From NCBI RefSeq assembly GCF_000025285.1, contig NC_013741.1, positions 1,364,001 through 1,428,000 of the forward strand: a stretch of DNA of 64,000 nucleotides, written 5' to 3'. The position numbers and the translations under genes are program-made. Source of the stretch: Archaeoglobus profundus DSM 5631 (GTDB lineage Archaea; Halobacteriota; Archaeoglobi; Archaeoglobales; Archaeoglobaceae). Shown in pieces: positions 14,581 through 23,595 of the stretch. Numbering within the stretch: position 1 is the stretch's first letter; each line of letters opens with the position of its first letter. The notes beneath the pieces were generated by a model. It was not told the DNA's origin and made no database searches. It saw only the letters and a list, made by a program, of their open reading frames with translations.

Positions 14581-15210
14581 ATGTCGTTAAAAGCAGATCT
14601 GCACATCCATTCAAATCACAGCGACGGGAGGAGTAGTGTTAGAGAGATCTTGGAAACTGCGATAGCTAAAGGACTCAAAGCTATTTCAATAACCGATCAT
14701 GACAACATAAACGGCTCGCTCGAAGCTATCGAGATAGTCAAGGAAGAGCATCTGCCAATAGTTGTGATCAGAGGTGTTGAGATTTCAACAGCTCAGGGAC
14801 ACCTTTTGGCTTACGGAATAAATAGAGACGTGGATAAAGGTATAGATCTTGTCGAGGCAGTCAAAATCGTCAAAAAGCTCGGTGGAATAACCTCCTTAGC
14901 TCATCCTTTTCAGTTTTATAGGCAAGGAGCTTGCAGACTCAGATATTTCAAAGTGGTCGATTGTATCGAAGTTTTCAACGCCAGAAGTCTTCCGATCTTC
15001 AACTCGTTGTCAAACTTCTTCAGGAGAAAATACGGAAAGGGAATTACTGCCGGTAGTGATGCCCACAAAGCTGAATTTGTTGGAAGTGGTGTCGTCATGC
15101 TTGAAAAGGCAAGCGATGAGAAGTTGATAATGAATGCATTGAAAAACGGACAATGCATTGTCGAGGGCGAAATTTCCATTAAAAATGTTTTCTGGCGCAT
15201 TGTTAAATAA
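14581..15210 (+). CDS. PHP-domain phosphoesterase
   Basis: The 209-residue protein has the PHP metal motifs: ADLHIHSNHSDG, ITDHDN, RGVEIST, SLAHPF and a late GSDAHK. Small stand-alone PHP proteins hydrolyse phosphoesters such as nucleoside 3',5'-bisphosphate or histidinol phosphate; this one cannot be assigned a substrate. TTTTTATAC at about 14550 lies some 28 bases upstream of the ATG, so the transcript is probably leaderless. Confidence 0.85.
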   Translation: MSLKADLHIHSNHSDGRSSVREILETAIAKGLKAISITDHDNINGSLEAIEIVKEEHLPIVVIRGVEISTAQGHLLAYGINRDVDKGIDLVEAVKIVKKLGGITSLAHPFQFYRQGACRLRYFKVVDCIEVFNARSLPIFNSLSNFFRRKYGKGITAGSDAHKAEFVGSGVVMLEKASDEKLIMNALKNGQCIVEGEISIKNVFWRIVK

Positions 15211-15213
15211 CTG

Positions 15214-15741
15214 TTAAGCTTCCCTCACGGTCAAAACGAGCCCAAATATTATCATAACAAATGCTGCTCTGAGCATAAGTCTAAAACCGAAGAACTCTGC
15301 CAAAAAACCGCCCAACAATGGCCCGATAACCCATCCAATGTGAACTACGGTGTTGTAAACGCCCATACTCTCTCCCCTTCTCTCACTTATATCCGCAATG
15401 TACGCCGGTGCGTTAACTCCCAAAGTAGCCCAAGCAAAGCCTTCAAGCACGTGAATTGGATAAGCAAAGATGTAGTCGTTGATTATGGAGTAAAGAAGCA
15501 TGACCAAGCCGAAAAATATCTGAGAGAGAACAATCAAACTCTTCCTACCGATGATATCAGAAACCTTACCTACAGCTATGGAAACAATTGCCCCGGTCAG
15601 AGCGCCTGTGGTAAAAAGGGAGCCAACAACCATTTCGCTAGCGTTCAACTCCTTTGATATGTATATCGGCAGAATTGAATAAAACATTCCAGAGGTTATC
15701 ATGAGAGGTAAAAGGCTAAGGCAAAATCTAACGACCCTCAT
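15214..15741 (-). CDS. Half-length MFS transporter
   Basis: The 175-residue product matches only the N-terminal six-helix half of a major facilitator: the loop 2-3 motif GKVSDIIGRKSL is present, and APAYIADISERRGESMG resembles the loop 4-5 region. The stop comes after helix six and the PHP gene ends three bases away, so no second half exists here. The start overlaps the stop of the HD gene. It could be a degraded transporter or a working half that dimerises. Confidence 0.75.
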   Translation of the reverse strand: MRVVRFCLSLLPLMITSGMFYSILPIYISKELNASEMVVGSLFTTGALTGAIVSIAVGKVSDIIGRKSLIVLSQIFFGLVMLLYSIINDYIFAYPIHVLEGFAWATLGVNAPAYIADISERRGESMGVYNTVVHIGWVIGPLLGGFLAEFFGFRLMLRAAFVMIIFGLVLTVREA

Positions 15742-16259
15742 ATCTCCTCACAGAACTTTAACTCCTTTTTAATCTGCTCGTAAAACTTGACCAAAAACTC
15801 ATGCCTATCTTCAGCCAATTCCCTTGCCGTTCTTGTGTATAGCATGTCTTTGAGCTTGAGTAACTTCTCTTCGAAGTGCTTTAGAGTTTCTTCTATTGAT
15901 CTGCCCTTCTCCCCGCTGAAAAGGAATGCTCTTGCAATCCCTATAGCTCCAATAGCATCCAGCTTGTCAGCATCACTTAAAACCTTAGCTTCGAGAGTTT
16001 TTGGTTTAACACCTGAGGAGAATGAGTGTGCTTCGATGCAGTGTACAACTTCCTCTATAAATTTCTCATCGTAACCTTCTCTCCTCAAAATCTTTCTCGC
16101 GAGCTTTGCAGATTCTATTGCATGATTTGGCCTATCTCTCGCTATGTCGTGTAGTTCTGCCGACTTTCTCACAACTTCAACGTTTGCCCCTTCCTTCTCG
16201 GCAATGTAAACTGCCAATTTCACAACCCTCTCAACGTGACCTTTATCGTGAGATGTCAT
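15738..16259 (-). CDS. HD-superfamily hydrolase
   Basis: The 173-residue protein has the HD signature: N-terminal SHDKGHVERV, AELHDIARD with the HD pair, then VVHCIEAHSF and LSDADKLDAIGAIG. These are metal-dependent phosphohydrolases of the YedJ/small-HD type. Its ATG overlaps the stop of the preceding fusion gene and its stop overlaps the MFS start, so the three form an operon. Confidence 0.85.
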   Translation of the reverse strand: MTSHDKGHVERVVKLAVYIAEKEGANVEVVRKSAELHDIARDRPNHAIESAKLARKILRREGYDEKFIEEVVHCIEAHSFSSGVKPKTLEAKVLSDADKLDAIGAIGIARAFLFSGEKGRSIEETLKHFEEKLLKLKDMLYTRTARELAEDRHEFLVKFYEQIKKELKFCEEI

Positions 16260-16966
16260 AGTCTCTTCCTAATAACAGCTTTAACACCGCTTCTCTCTTC
16301 AAATTCGGCAACAACTTCCAGCCATTCTGGATTTAAAGCTTGATAAATGTCGTTGAAGACCTTGCAAACCACAGCCTCATGATGCATCTTCTTGTCAGCA
16401 AACAATTTGAAGTAGGAATCGAGTGATTCGTACTCCAAAATCCTGTCTTTGGGTTTGTATCTGATTTTAATAGTCCCAATATCCCTCAAGCCCGTGACAG
16501 GGCAGATGCACGTGAATTTTGTGTACGTGAACTCCGCCTCATGATCAGAGTAAACGTTTGGAATAGTTCTTAATGGAGTTTCAAGCTCCTTTAAGGCCCT
16601 TACAAGCTCCTCTTCACTCCTAACAACTTTGTTTGCGAAGTAAATCGGCCAAGGAGATCTAACCTTTTCAGGACAAAAAGCTACTACTGGCTTACCCTTC
16701 ATAGCCGATATTACCACTTCCGCCATAGCCCCAAAGCTCGGATGTTTTGCTACTAGAACGATCACATCGGCCTTTTCGCAAAGTTCCAGATCCCTTGTAA
16801 CTATCTCTCTACAAAGCTCCTCGTTATCTCTAAAATCATCAACGTGACTGTAATCGTGCTCGAACTGATCCAGAACTTCGAAACCTTCTTTTCTCAAAAT
16901 TTCTTGGATCTTTTTTATCTCCTCCTTATGACCGTAACCTATCGATCCGCAAACCATCACTTTCAT
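16256..16966 (-). CDS. Fusion of deoxyribosyltransferase-like domain and QueF-like domain
   Basis: The product is about 236 residues. The first part (MKVMVCGSIGYGHKEEIKKI, interrupted here, through KADVIVLVAKHPSFGAMAE) has the Rossmann-like pattern of nucleoside 2-deoxyribosyltransferases. The second part has QueF hallmarks: CICPVTGLRDIGT with the nucleophile Cys and conserved Asp, LEYESLDSYFKLF and HHEAVVCKVFNDI. QueF reduces preQ0, while archaeal QueF-like proteins make archaeosine from preQ0-tRNA. The usual NADPH-binding lysine-rich motif looks altered here, which favours an amidinotransferase or other role. I chose ATG 16966; the frame is open to 17047. Confidence 0.75.
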   Translation of the reverse strand: MKVMVCGSIGYGHKEEIKKIQEILRKEGFEVLDQFEHDYSHVDDFRDNEELCREIVTRDLELCEKADVIVLVAKHPSFGAMAEVVISAMKGKPVVAFCPEKVRSPWPIYFANKVVRSEEELVRALKELETPLRTIPNVYSDHEAEFTYTKFTCICPVTGLRDIGTIKIRYKPKDRILEYESLDSYFKLFADKKMHHEAVVCKVFNDIYQALNPEWLEVVAEFEERSGVKAVIRKRL

Positions 16967-17017
16967 GGAACTCGAAGCACCGCAGAATTTATATGGATAG
17001 CTTTGCTGTCTTGTGTC

Positions 17018-18238
17018 ATGCGAGAGATAATCGAACTTAAGGGTCACATAATAGACTCGATGATACTGCCGAGAATTTTGGACACGATAATGGACATGGG
17101 TGGAGACTTCGAGATACTTGAGCTCAGGGTAGGTAAGACCAAGACGGATGAGAGCTACTGTAAGATGATCGTTGAAGGTGACGAGAAGCTTTTTGAGGAG
17201 CTTGAGAAGTTGGGAGCTATTTTACCCAAGAAAGAGGTTAAGGTTGCTCCCGCCCCAGCCGATGGAGTTTTACCTGATGGATTCTACGCTACTACCCATC
17301 ACCCGACTTACGTTTACATAAACGGAGAGTGGAAGAAAGTCAAGCACATAGAGATGGACTGTGTAATCGTCATAGAGAACGGAGAACCCGTTTGCAAGAG
17401 GCAGGGGTTGGTCAAGAAGGGAGATCTAGTCGTAATCGGTAGGGAAGGAATAAGGGTTGAGCCGCCTCAAAGGCCGAGAGAACCCAGCGATATTTTTGGA
17501 TTCATGACTTCAGAGGTCTCAGCTGAGAAACCAGTGAACTCTCTCATAAAAAAGCTTGCAAAAGAGATGAAAAAACTTAGGGATAACAACGGCTTCATCA
17601 TTCACGTAGTTGGAACTGCAATCGCTCATACCGGAGCTGATGAGGCTCTGGCCGAGCTAATAAGGATGGGATACTGTCAGGCTTTGTTTACTGGGAACGG
17701 ATTTGCAGTGATGGATGTGGAAAAGCAATTGTTCGGAACGACTCTGGGTATGGATAAGAACACCGGTAGGGTTTACAAGGGAGGATACAGAAATCACTTG
17801 GTGGCTATAAACGAGATAAGGAAAGCTGGAAGCATAAAGAAGGCTGTTGAGATGGGAATTCTCAAGTCTGGAGTGCTTTACGAATGTGTGAAGAACAACG
17901 TCCCCTTTGTAATAGCTGGATCGATAAGAGATGACGGTCCTTTACCTGACACGATAACTGATGTCATGAAGGCTCAGGATGAGATGAGAAAGTACATCTG
18001 GGAAGCTGATGAAAGGGGAGGAATGTGCATGATCTGGGCTTCGATGCTACACGGAATAGCAACTGGTAACATGCTTCCTTCGACGATCAAGACGGTTATA
18101 GTCGATATGAACCCCTACGTCGTCACAAGACTGCTTGATAGAGGAACAACTCACGCATTGGGAATTGTCAGCGATCCTGGCGTCGTAATGCCAATGCTCG
18201 TTCAGGAGTTGAAGAAGCTTGAAAAGGGTGAAGAGTAA
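17018..18238 (+). CDS. Ornithine cyclodeaminase-type protein (LOR/SDH conserved domain family)
   Basis: The 406-residue product matches the archaeal LOR/SDH-domain family (TIGR00300 type, some members of which convert ornithine to proline). Visible are the N-terminal regulatory-like half with THHPTYVYING, HVVGTAIAHTGADEALAELI and IAGSIRDDGPLPD, the last a conserved NAD-binding stretch. TTTATATGG at about 16988 is some 28 bases upstream of ATG 17018 and suggests a leaderless start. It is divergent from the QueF-like gene and overlaps paaK by one base. Confidence 0.78.
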   Translation: MREIIELKGHIIDSMILPRILDTIMDMGGDFEILELRVGKTKTDESYCKMIVEGDEKLFEELEKLGAILPKKEVKVAPAPADGVLPDGFYATTHHPTYVYINGEWKKVKHIEMDCVIVIENGEPVCKRQGLVKKGDLVVIGREGIRVEPPQRPREPSDIFGFMTSEVSAEKPVNSLIKKLAKEMKKLRDNNGFIIHVVGTAIAHTGADEALAELIRMGYCQALFTGNGFAVMDVEKQLFGTTLGMDKNTGRVYKGGYRNHLVAINEIRKAGSIKKAVEMGILKSGVLYECVKNNVPFVIAGSIRDDGPLPDTITDVMKAQDEMRKYIWEADERGGMCMIWASMLHGIATGNMLPSTIKTVIVDMNPYVVTRLLDRGTTHALGIVSDPGVVMPMLVQELKKLEKGEE

Positions 18239-19539
18239 TGTATTGGAATTCTAGTATCGAGAGATTACCTCAAAAGGACTTGGAGGAAATTCAGGAGCGA
18301 AAGCTCAAAGCCTTAGTTTTTTACGCTTACGAGTATTCACCGTTTTATAGGCGTAAGTTTAAGGAAATTGGTTTGAACCCTTGGGATTTCAACGGCTTGA
18401 GGGATTTACACAAACTTCCTTTCACCTGTAAACAGGATTTGAGAGATAACTATCCATTTGGGATGTTTGCTGTACCTTTATCACAAATTGTTCGATTTCA
18501 CGCTTCGAGCGGGACTACTGGGAAACCTACGGTTGTTGGTTACACAAAGAACGACATAGACGTTTGGGTTGAATGCCTTTGCAGGGCTTTAACATCTTGT
18601 GGTGTTACGAACAATGACATAGTTCAGATTTCTTACGGATACGGGTTATTCACCGGTGGACTTGGATTCCACTATGCAGTTGAAAGGTTGGGTGCTACAG
18701 TCATTCCCGCCTCAGCTGGAAACACACGAAGGCAGATAGAATTGATGAAAGATTTGCATGCTACCGTGATCTGTTGCACACCATCTTACATGCTCTACAT
18801 GAGCGAAGTTGCCAAGGAAATGGGTGTAGACATTAAAAGAGATACGAAACTTAGAATGGGTATATTCGGTGCTGAACCGTGGAGTGAGGAAACTAGAAAA
18901 AGAATTGAGGATAAAACTGGAATAACTGCTTATGATGTCTACGGCACATCCGAACTTGGAGGACCACTTTTTACGGAATGTGTTGAGAGGCACGGTATTC
19001 ACATATGGGCTGACCACTACCTGATAGAGATAATCGATCCGAAGACTGGAGAACCGGTTGGAGAGGGGGAGAAGGGTGAACTAGTAGTTACTACGTTAAG
19101 CAAGGAGGCTCTACCTTTGATTAGGTGGAGGACTGGAGATATAACGTATATGGAGACTGACAAGTGCGCATGCGGTAGAACGCATCCAAGAATCATGAGA
19201 ATCCTCGGAAGAGCTGACGACATGATAATCGTTAGAGGTGTCAACGTATTCCCGAGCCAGATTGAGCATGTCTTAATGCAGATTCCAGAACTAGGAGAGC
19301 ACTACGTTATAATACTTGACAGAAAGCCTGATGGCTTGGATGAGATGACAATTCAGGTTGAACTTAGCGATAAGGCGAAAATTGACAGAACGACAGATAT
19401 CTTGGAGCTCGAAAAGAGAGTTGAAGAACTTCTTAAGGAGTATCTGAACGTTAGAGCTAAGGTTGAAATAGTGAATCCGGGAACACTGCAAAGATTTGAA
19501 GGAAAGGCTAAGAGGATAATCGACAGGAGGAAGATATGA
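18238..19539 (+). CDS. paaK: Phenylacetate-CoA ligase
   Basis: The 433-residue adenylate-forming enzyme has the AMP-binding loop FHASSGTTGKPTVVGYTKND, YDVYGTSELGGP, WRTGDI and a C-terminal GRADDMIIVRGVNVFPSQIE, all typical of PaaK. It activates phenylacetate or another aryl acid to its CoA thioester. The start (TAATG overlap) is fixed by coupling to the upstream gene. The ACT-domain gene that usually accompanies archaeal paaK follows after one gene. Confidence 0.9.
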   Translation: MYWNSSIERLPQKDLEEIQERKLKALVFYAYEYSPFYRRKFKEIGLNPWDFNGLRDLHKLPFTCKQDLRDNYPFGMFAVPLSQIVRFHASSGTTGKPTVVGYTKNDIDVWVECLCRALTSCGVTNNDIVQISYGYGLFTGGLGFHYAVERLGATVIPASAGNTRRQIELMKDLHATVICCTPSYMLYMSEVAKEMGVDIKRDTKLRMGIFGAEPWSEETRKRIEDKTGITAYDVYGTSELGGPLFTECVERHGIHIWADHYLIEIIDPKTGEPVGEGEKGELVVTTLSKEALPLIRWRTGDITYMETDKCACGRTHPRIMRILGRADDMIIVRGVNVFPSQIEHVLMQIPELGEHYVIILDRKPDGLDEMTIQVELSDKAKIDRTTDILELEKRVEELLKEYLNVRAKVEIVNPGTLQRFEGKAKRIIDRRKI

Positions 19540-19593
19540 TTTTTTATTTTTGCATTTGGCAAACAAATTAATAAGTCGGAATCAATTCACATT

Positions 19594-20187
19594 ATGCGAA
19601 TCAACCTGCAGGAGTATGCTAGGTCTTTGGGAGTTGAAGATGTCAACCTTGTTAACATCTTCAAAAAGCTCGGCTACTTCGACGATGAAATATTTAGAAA
19701 TGTAGTGGTAAATCATCCACTGATAACACTCAAATTCGACTACGGTCTAATCAAATACGAAGTGGATAAATATGGAATGGTCGTTTGCATAGAAGATGTT
19801 AACGATGAGAGCGAGAGAAGGCTTGAAGGGATCTGCAAACTTGTAGGTGCTAAATACGGCATTCTAACTGACCTCAAAAATATGATAGTTTTGCGAGAGG
19901 ATGGAGCACACTTGGACTACATTCCCAACAGGGACACTTTAAAGCTCGAACTCGGTTTGATCGATGCGTGTGCTTTGGCAATGAGCTACGAAGACTTTGA
20001 GAAGGTTGACGATGTTGATTTTGTCGTTGAGAACAGCAGATACGTCTATTCTGACATTGACAATGACAGGGTTGTAGTGTTTCTCCCTAACAGAAGGTTG
20101 ATAAACTGGCTTAGGGAGAAGAAAGTCGAATTTGAAATTCTCGACGAAGAAGAGGCTGGTAAGATAGTTGATAAGTTCATTCTCTGA
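19594..20187 (+). CDS. Conserved hypothetical protein
   Basis: The 197-residue product has no motif I can name. An N-terminal helical part is followed by FDYGLIKYEVDKYGMVV and LEGICKLVGAKYGILTDLKN, resembling the nuclease-like N-terminal domain of restriction subunits or eukaryotic-type single-domain predicted nucleases, but catalytic residues are not clear. AATTAATAAG about 26 bases upstream suggests a promoter. Confidence 0.55.
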   Translation: MRINLQEYARSLGVEDVNLVNIFKKLGYFDDEIFRNVVVNHPLITLKFDYGLIKYEVDKYGMVVCIEDVNDESERRLEGICKLVGAKYGILTDLKNMIVLREDGAHLDYIPNRDTLKLELGLIDACALAMSYEDFEKVDDVDFVVENSRYVYSDIDNDRVVVFLPNRRLINWLREKKVEFEILDEEEAGKIVDKFIL

Positions 20188-20223
20188 AGTAACGATTTTA
20201 TACTGCTTTTACAAATCTGAAAT

Positions 20224-20637
20224 ATGCTAAAACAGATCTCCGTCTTCGTTGAAAACAGGCCGGGAAAGCTTGCAGAAGTTACGGGAGTCTTATATAGGGA
20301 GGGAATAAATCTGAGGGCTTTCACGATAGCTGAAGCTGGTGACTTCGGTATCATAAGGATGGTTGTTGATAAAACCGAAGAAGCTTACAAAGCCTTGAAA
20401 TCCGCTGGATTTACCGTAGCTCTGACAGACGTTCTGGCTGTTGAGGTCAAAGATGAGCCGGGAGGTCTCTATAATATCGCAAAAGCTTTGGGAGATGCTG
20501 GTGTGAACATAGAATACGTATACGCCTTTGCTTTTGAGAAAGAAAGAGCTTTGATAATTCTGAAGCCAAACGACTTGGAAAAAGCCAGAAAAGTATTGGA
20601 GGAGAAGGGATTTTTGTTTAGAGAGAAGCTCGAATGA
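20224..20637 (+). CDS. Double ACT-domain protein
   Basis: The 137-residue protein is two ACT repeats: KQISVFVENRPGKLAEVTGV at the start and LAVEVKDEPGGLYNIAKALG from about residue 75. ACT domains bind amino acids or related ligands. Such proteins accompany paaK in archaea and are thought to sense aryl compounds or branched amino acids. The stop overlaps the next start by four bases. Confidence 0.85.
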   Translation: MLKQISVFVENRPGKLAEVTGVLYREGINLRAFTIAEAGDFGIIRMVVDKTEEAYKALKSAGFTVALTDVLAVEVKDEPGGLYNIAKALGDAGVNIEYVYAFAFEKERALIILKPNDLEKARKVLEEKGFLFREKLE

Positions 20638-21344
20638 GGTGCGAGTGTGGAGCTGAACTCAGAAGTCCAACATCTTACTGCTTAGTTTGTGGAAGGGTTC
20701 ACGCATTGGCTTGTGGGGTTTACATAGGTGAGAAAGTTTACCTTGTGGCAATTGGTAAGGTTGTAGAAACGTTATCTTTTGATATCTACGAGGAAGAGGA
20801 ATCGATAAGAAACTTATTCGAAATTTTGGCTGAGAAAATTCACGAAAGGAGGGTAAATGAAGTCTACATTAGCGGGGAGGATGAATCCAAGATTAGATTC
20901 GGATTTGAAAATGTAAGGCGGTTTGCTCTAAGCGATTTAAGGGTTTATGCGACTCAACCCCTTCCTCTTGATGAGTTTATATCTAAGCTTAGAGAATTTG
21001 TGACAAGGAAGGAGGAGTTAAGGAAAGTTGATATTCCGCCGGAGGAGAAGATTCAGGGATCCCATACTACTATTATTGGAGGAAGATTAGGTAAAGAATT
21101 TTTATATAAGGTTGCGCTTTGTGAGTACGTTAAGAAAATTGTACCGGGTGTTATAACTGGTGGAGCCTGCTCTTTGGGTGGTGGTGTGAGGTTTAAAGTT
21201 ACGAGGTGCGATGAAAAGGGCAACATTAGAGCCTTACTCATAGACGGTTCAAGCGTTCAGGAGATATACATAGTAACAACGGCGAAAAATAAGGAACAGG
21301 GAGAAGTAATATTAAGAATGCTTAAGAGCGTTTCTTCCTCCTGA
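20634..21344 (+). CDS. Zinc-ribbon protein, DUF2103-like
   Basis: The 236-residue product starts with a zinc ribbon (CECGAEL, YCLVCGRVH) and contains the conserved block GSHTTIIGGRLGKEFLYKV followed by KIVPGVITGG, which I associate with the archaeal DUF2103 predicted metal-binding family. Function is unknown. Its 3' end overlaps the convergent mbf1 gene by 23 bases. Confidence 0.6.
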   Translation: MRCECGAELRSPTSYCLVCGRVHALACGVYIGEKVYLVAIGKVVETLSFDIYEEEESIRNLFEILAEKIHERRVNEVYISGEDESKIRFGFENVRRFALSDLRVYATQPLPLDEFISKLREFVTRKEELRKVDIPPEEKIQGSHTTIIGGRLGKEFLYKVALCEYVKKIVPGVITGGACSLGGGVRFKVTRCDEKGNIRALLIDGSSVQEIYIVTTAKNKEQGEVILRMLKSVSSS

Positions 21345-21777
21345 TTACGACGACATCTCCGAGCGTTGGAGTTATGGACTTTGACTTCTGAATTTTTACC
21401 TCCTCAACCTTTTCTCTCAGGCTAATGCCTAGGACTCTTTCGAGCTTCTCAACAACATCCTTCTCGGGGGTAATTTCACCTTTCTCGATCTTTCTTATGA
21501 GTGTAGCCTTCTCTTGAATTCTCTTAGCCAAATCCTCTTGCGTCCAACCTTTTCTCTCCCTCTCCCTCTTTATGATCTCGTGAAAGTTTTCAACGAGTTC
21601 GTAGTCTTCGACTATTGGCTTTGGAGTCTTACTAACTCTCTTCTTTACAACTACTCTTGTCGGCTTTGCTTCTATACCCAACTCTTTGCACCTTTCACAA
21701 ACTGTGAGTTCACTACCTTCTACTATTATGGTGTACTTCTTACCAACAATCTTACTTCCACAAATTTCGCATTCCAT
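21322..21777 (-). CDS. mbf1: Multiprotein bridging factor 1 (MBF1)
   Basis: The protein is about 151 residues with an N-terminal zinc ribbon (MECEICGSKI, VCERCKELG) and a C-terminal Cro-type HTH (RERKGWTQEDLAKRIQEK, LIRKIEKGE), the domain order of archaeal MBF1. It is a cytoplasmic factor linking transcription and translation. An earlier in-frame start at 21783 is possible. Confidence 0.9.
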   Translation of the reverse strand: MECEICGSKIVGKKYTIIVEGSELTVCERCKELGIEAKPTRVVVKKRVSKTPKPIVEDYELVENFHEIIKRERERKGWTQEDLAKRIQEKATLIRKIEKGEITPEKDVVEKLERVLGISLREKVEEVKIQKSKSITPTLGDVVVIRRKKRS

Positions 21778-21862
21778 AGACATCACTGCCCGAACTTTGA
21801 TTTCTGCAATTAAAAAGTTTGAGGATTAACTACTTATACTCCCAATTTTAAGGTTATATCGA

Positions 21863-23086
21863 ATGAGCGAAGTTGATTACTCATACTTACTAGAAAGACT
21901 CAAGAGGTTGGAAGAAGAGTTCGAGAGGCTGAAGAAGATAGAGGAGGAATATTACAAGCTTAAAGAACACTATCGCAGACTTGAAGATGAAAAGAGGTTC
22001 ATAGAATCTGAAAGACTCAGATATGAAAGGGAGCTTAGAAGATTAAGAAGTGAAATTGAAAGGCTTAGGAGTCCTCCTCTCCTAATAGGGACTATTTCAG
22101 ACGTTTTGGATGATGGAAGGGTTATAGTTAAAAGTTCAACAGGTCCCAAGTTCTTGGTTCACGTTTCACAGTTTGTCGATCCAAAAGATTTGAAACCGGG
22201 AGCAAGAGTGGCAATGAATCAGCAGACCTTGGCTGTCGTAAGTGTTCTGCCACCTTCAAAGGATCCAATGGTCTATGCATTTGAAGTTGAAGAAAGACCT
22301 AACGTAACTTACGAGGACATCGGTGGATTGGAAAAGCAGATTGAGGAGATTAGGGAAGCAATAGAGCTTCCTCTCTTAAAACCAGAGCTCTTTGAAGAAG
22401 TTGGCATAGAGCCTCCAAAGGGAGTGCTGCTGTATGGTCCACCGGGAACGGGTAAGACACTCCTTGCTAAAGCTGTTGCGAATAAAACAAAAGCCACGTT
22501 CATCAGAGTTGTGGGAAGTGAGTTCGTTCAGAAGTACATCGGAGAGGGTGCTCGGTTAGTCAGGGAAGTTTTCGAGCTGGCAAGAGAGAAATCTCCATCG
22601 ATAATATTCATCGATGAACTTGATGCAATCGCCGCTAGAAGAACGTCAAGCGATACAAGCGGAGATAGGGAAGTGCAGAGAACTTTAATGCAGTTGTTGG
22701 CAGAGATGGATGGTTTCGATCCGAGAGGAGATGTAAAAATAATAGGTGCCACGAATAGAATCGACATACTCGATCCAGCTATACTAAGACCGGGTAGGTT
22801 CGATAGAATAATAGAGGTGCCGTTACCAAGCTACGAGGGTAGAATTCAGATATTCAAGATTCACACTCGTAAGATGAAGCTCGCGGACAATGTCGACTTT
22901 GGTGAGCTTGCGAGGATTACCGAGGGTGCCAGTGGAGCGGATATTAAAGCAATATGCACCGAGGCTGGAATGTTTGCAATCAGGGAGGAAAGAACGGTCG
23001 TAACCATGCAAGATTTCCTTAGGGCTGTTGAGAAGGTTCTCAGAAGGGACATGAGCTACAGGGAAAAGGGCGTCATGTTCGTATAA
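21863..23086 (+). CDS. pan: Proteasome-activating nucleotidase (PAN)
   Basis: The 407-residue AAA ATPase has an N-terminal coiled coil (residues 5-70), an OB-type domain, Walker A GPPGTGKT, Walker [12 protein letters not shown] and the arginine-finger segment [15 protein letters not shown]. The last three residues MFV fit the hydrophobic-aromatic-any motif that docks on the 20S proteasome, with Phe instead of the usual Tyr. PAN unfolds substrates for the archaeal proteasome. Confidence 0.94.
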   Translation: MSEVDYSYLLERLKRLEEEFERLKKIEEEYYKLKEHYRRLEDEKRFIESERLRYERELRRLRSEIERLRSPPLLIGTISDVLDDGRVIVKSSTGPKFLVHVSQFVDPKDLKPGARVAMNQQTLAVVSVLPPSKDPMVYAFEVEERPNVTYEDIGGLEKQIEEIREAIELPLLKPELFEEVGIEPPKGVLLYGPPGTGKTLLAKAVANKTKATFIRVVGSEFVQKYIGEGARLVREVFELAREKSPSIIFIDELDAIAARRTSSDTSGDREVQRTLMQLLAEMDGFDPRGDVKIIGATNRIDILDPAILRPGRFDRIIEVPLPSYEGRIQIFKIHTRKMKLADNVDFGELARITEGASGADIKAICTEAGMFAIREERTVVTMQDFLRAVEKVLRRDMSYREKGVMFV

Positions 23087-23097
23087 ATTTTTTGACA

Positions 23098-23595
23098 CTA
23101 CCAATCCTCAATGAGCTTTTTAACTTTTTCAATATCTTCTTTGTCATCTTCTACTTTAAGCTGAGGCCTGTAGCCCAATTTGTCACCGTAAAGCTCAACA
23201 ACAAACCTAGCGGCAAGCTTTGCAACATTTATCATGTCTTCATCAATCTTTAAGCTTTCCCTTCTCCTTTCTCTCCTCTTATCCACGTAGTTGGGACAGA
23301 ACAGGCACTTGTAGATGTTAAGAGGTTCTGGCGCTTTCTCCTCAAAAACATCGTCGAGACTTTCGAGCATGCAGAACTTTCCATCACTGTACTTGCAGTA
23401 CTTCACCCTTTCTGACCCTATCTTCTTTGCGTAAGCTACGAGTTCGGAAATTTCAAGCGGCTTGGCCTGATATCTTTTCAGAAAGTACCATTCAAGTAAA
23501 GCTAAGATAAATTGGGAGGGAGATACTCCCTTCTCTTCGCATTTCTTTAACAACTTCTCCTCTATATCTGGAGGAATCTCTATCGTCACCTTCAT
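23098..23595 (-). CDS. RHH plus cysteine-cluster protein, partner of actin-like ATPase
   Basis: The 165-residue product begins MKVTIEIPPDIEEKLLKKCE, a ribbon-helix-helix pattern. It then has four cysteines in two pairs (YCKYSDGKFC and CLFC) that could bind metal, and ends in an acidic helix. Its ATG overlaps the stop of the actin-like gene, so the two are co-translated. RHH adaptor plus actin filament is the layout of ParRM DNA-segregation systems; this role is inferred. Confidence 0.65.
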   Translation of the reverse strand: MKVTIEIPPDIEEKLLKKCEEKGVSPSQFILALLEWYFLKRYQAKPLEISELVAYAKKIGSERVKYCKYSDGKFCMLESLDDVFEEKAPEPLNIYKCLFCPNYVDKRRERRRESLKIDEDMINVAKLAARFVVELYGDKLGYRPQLKVEDDKEDIEKVKKLIEDW

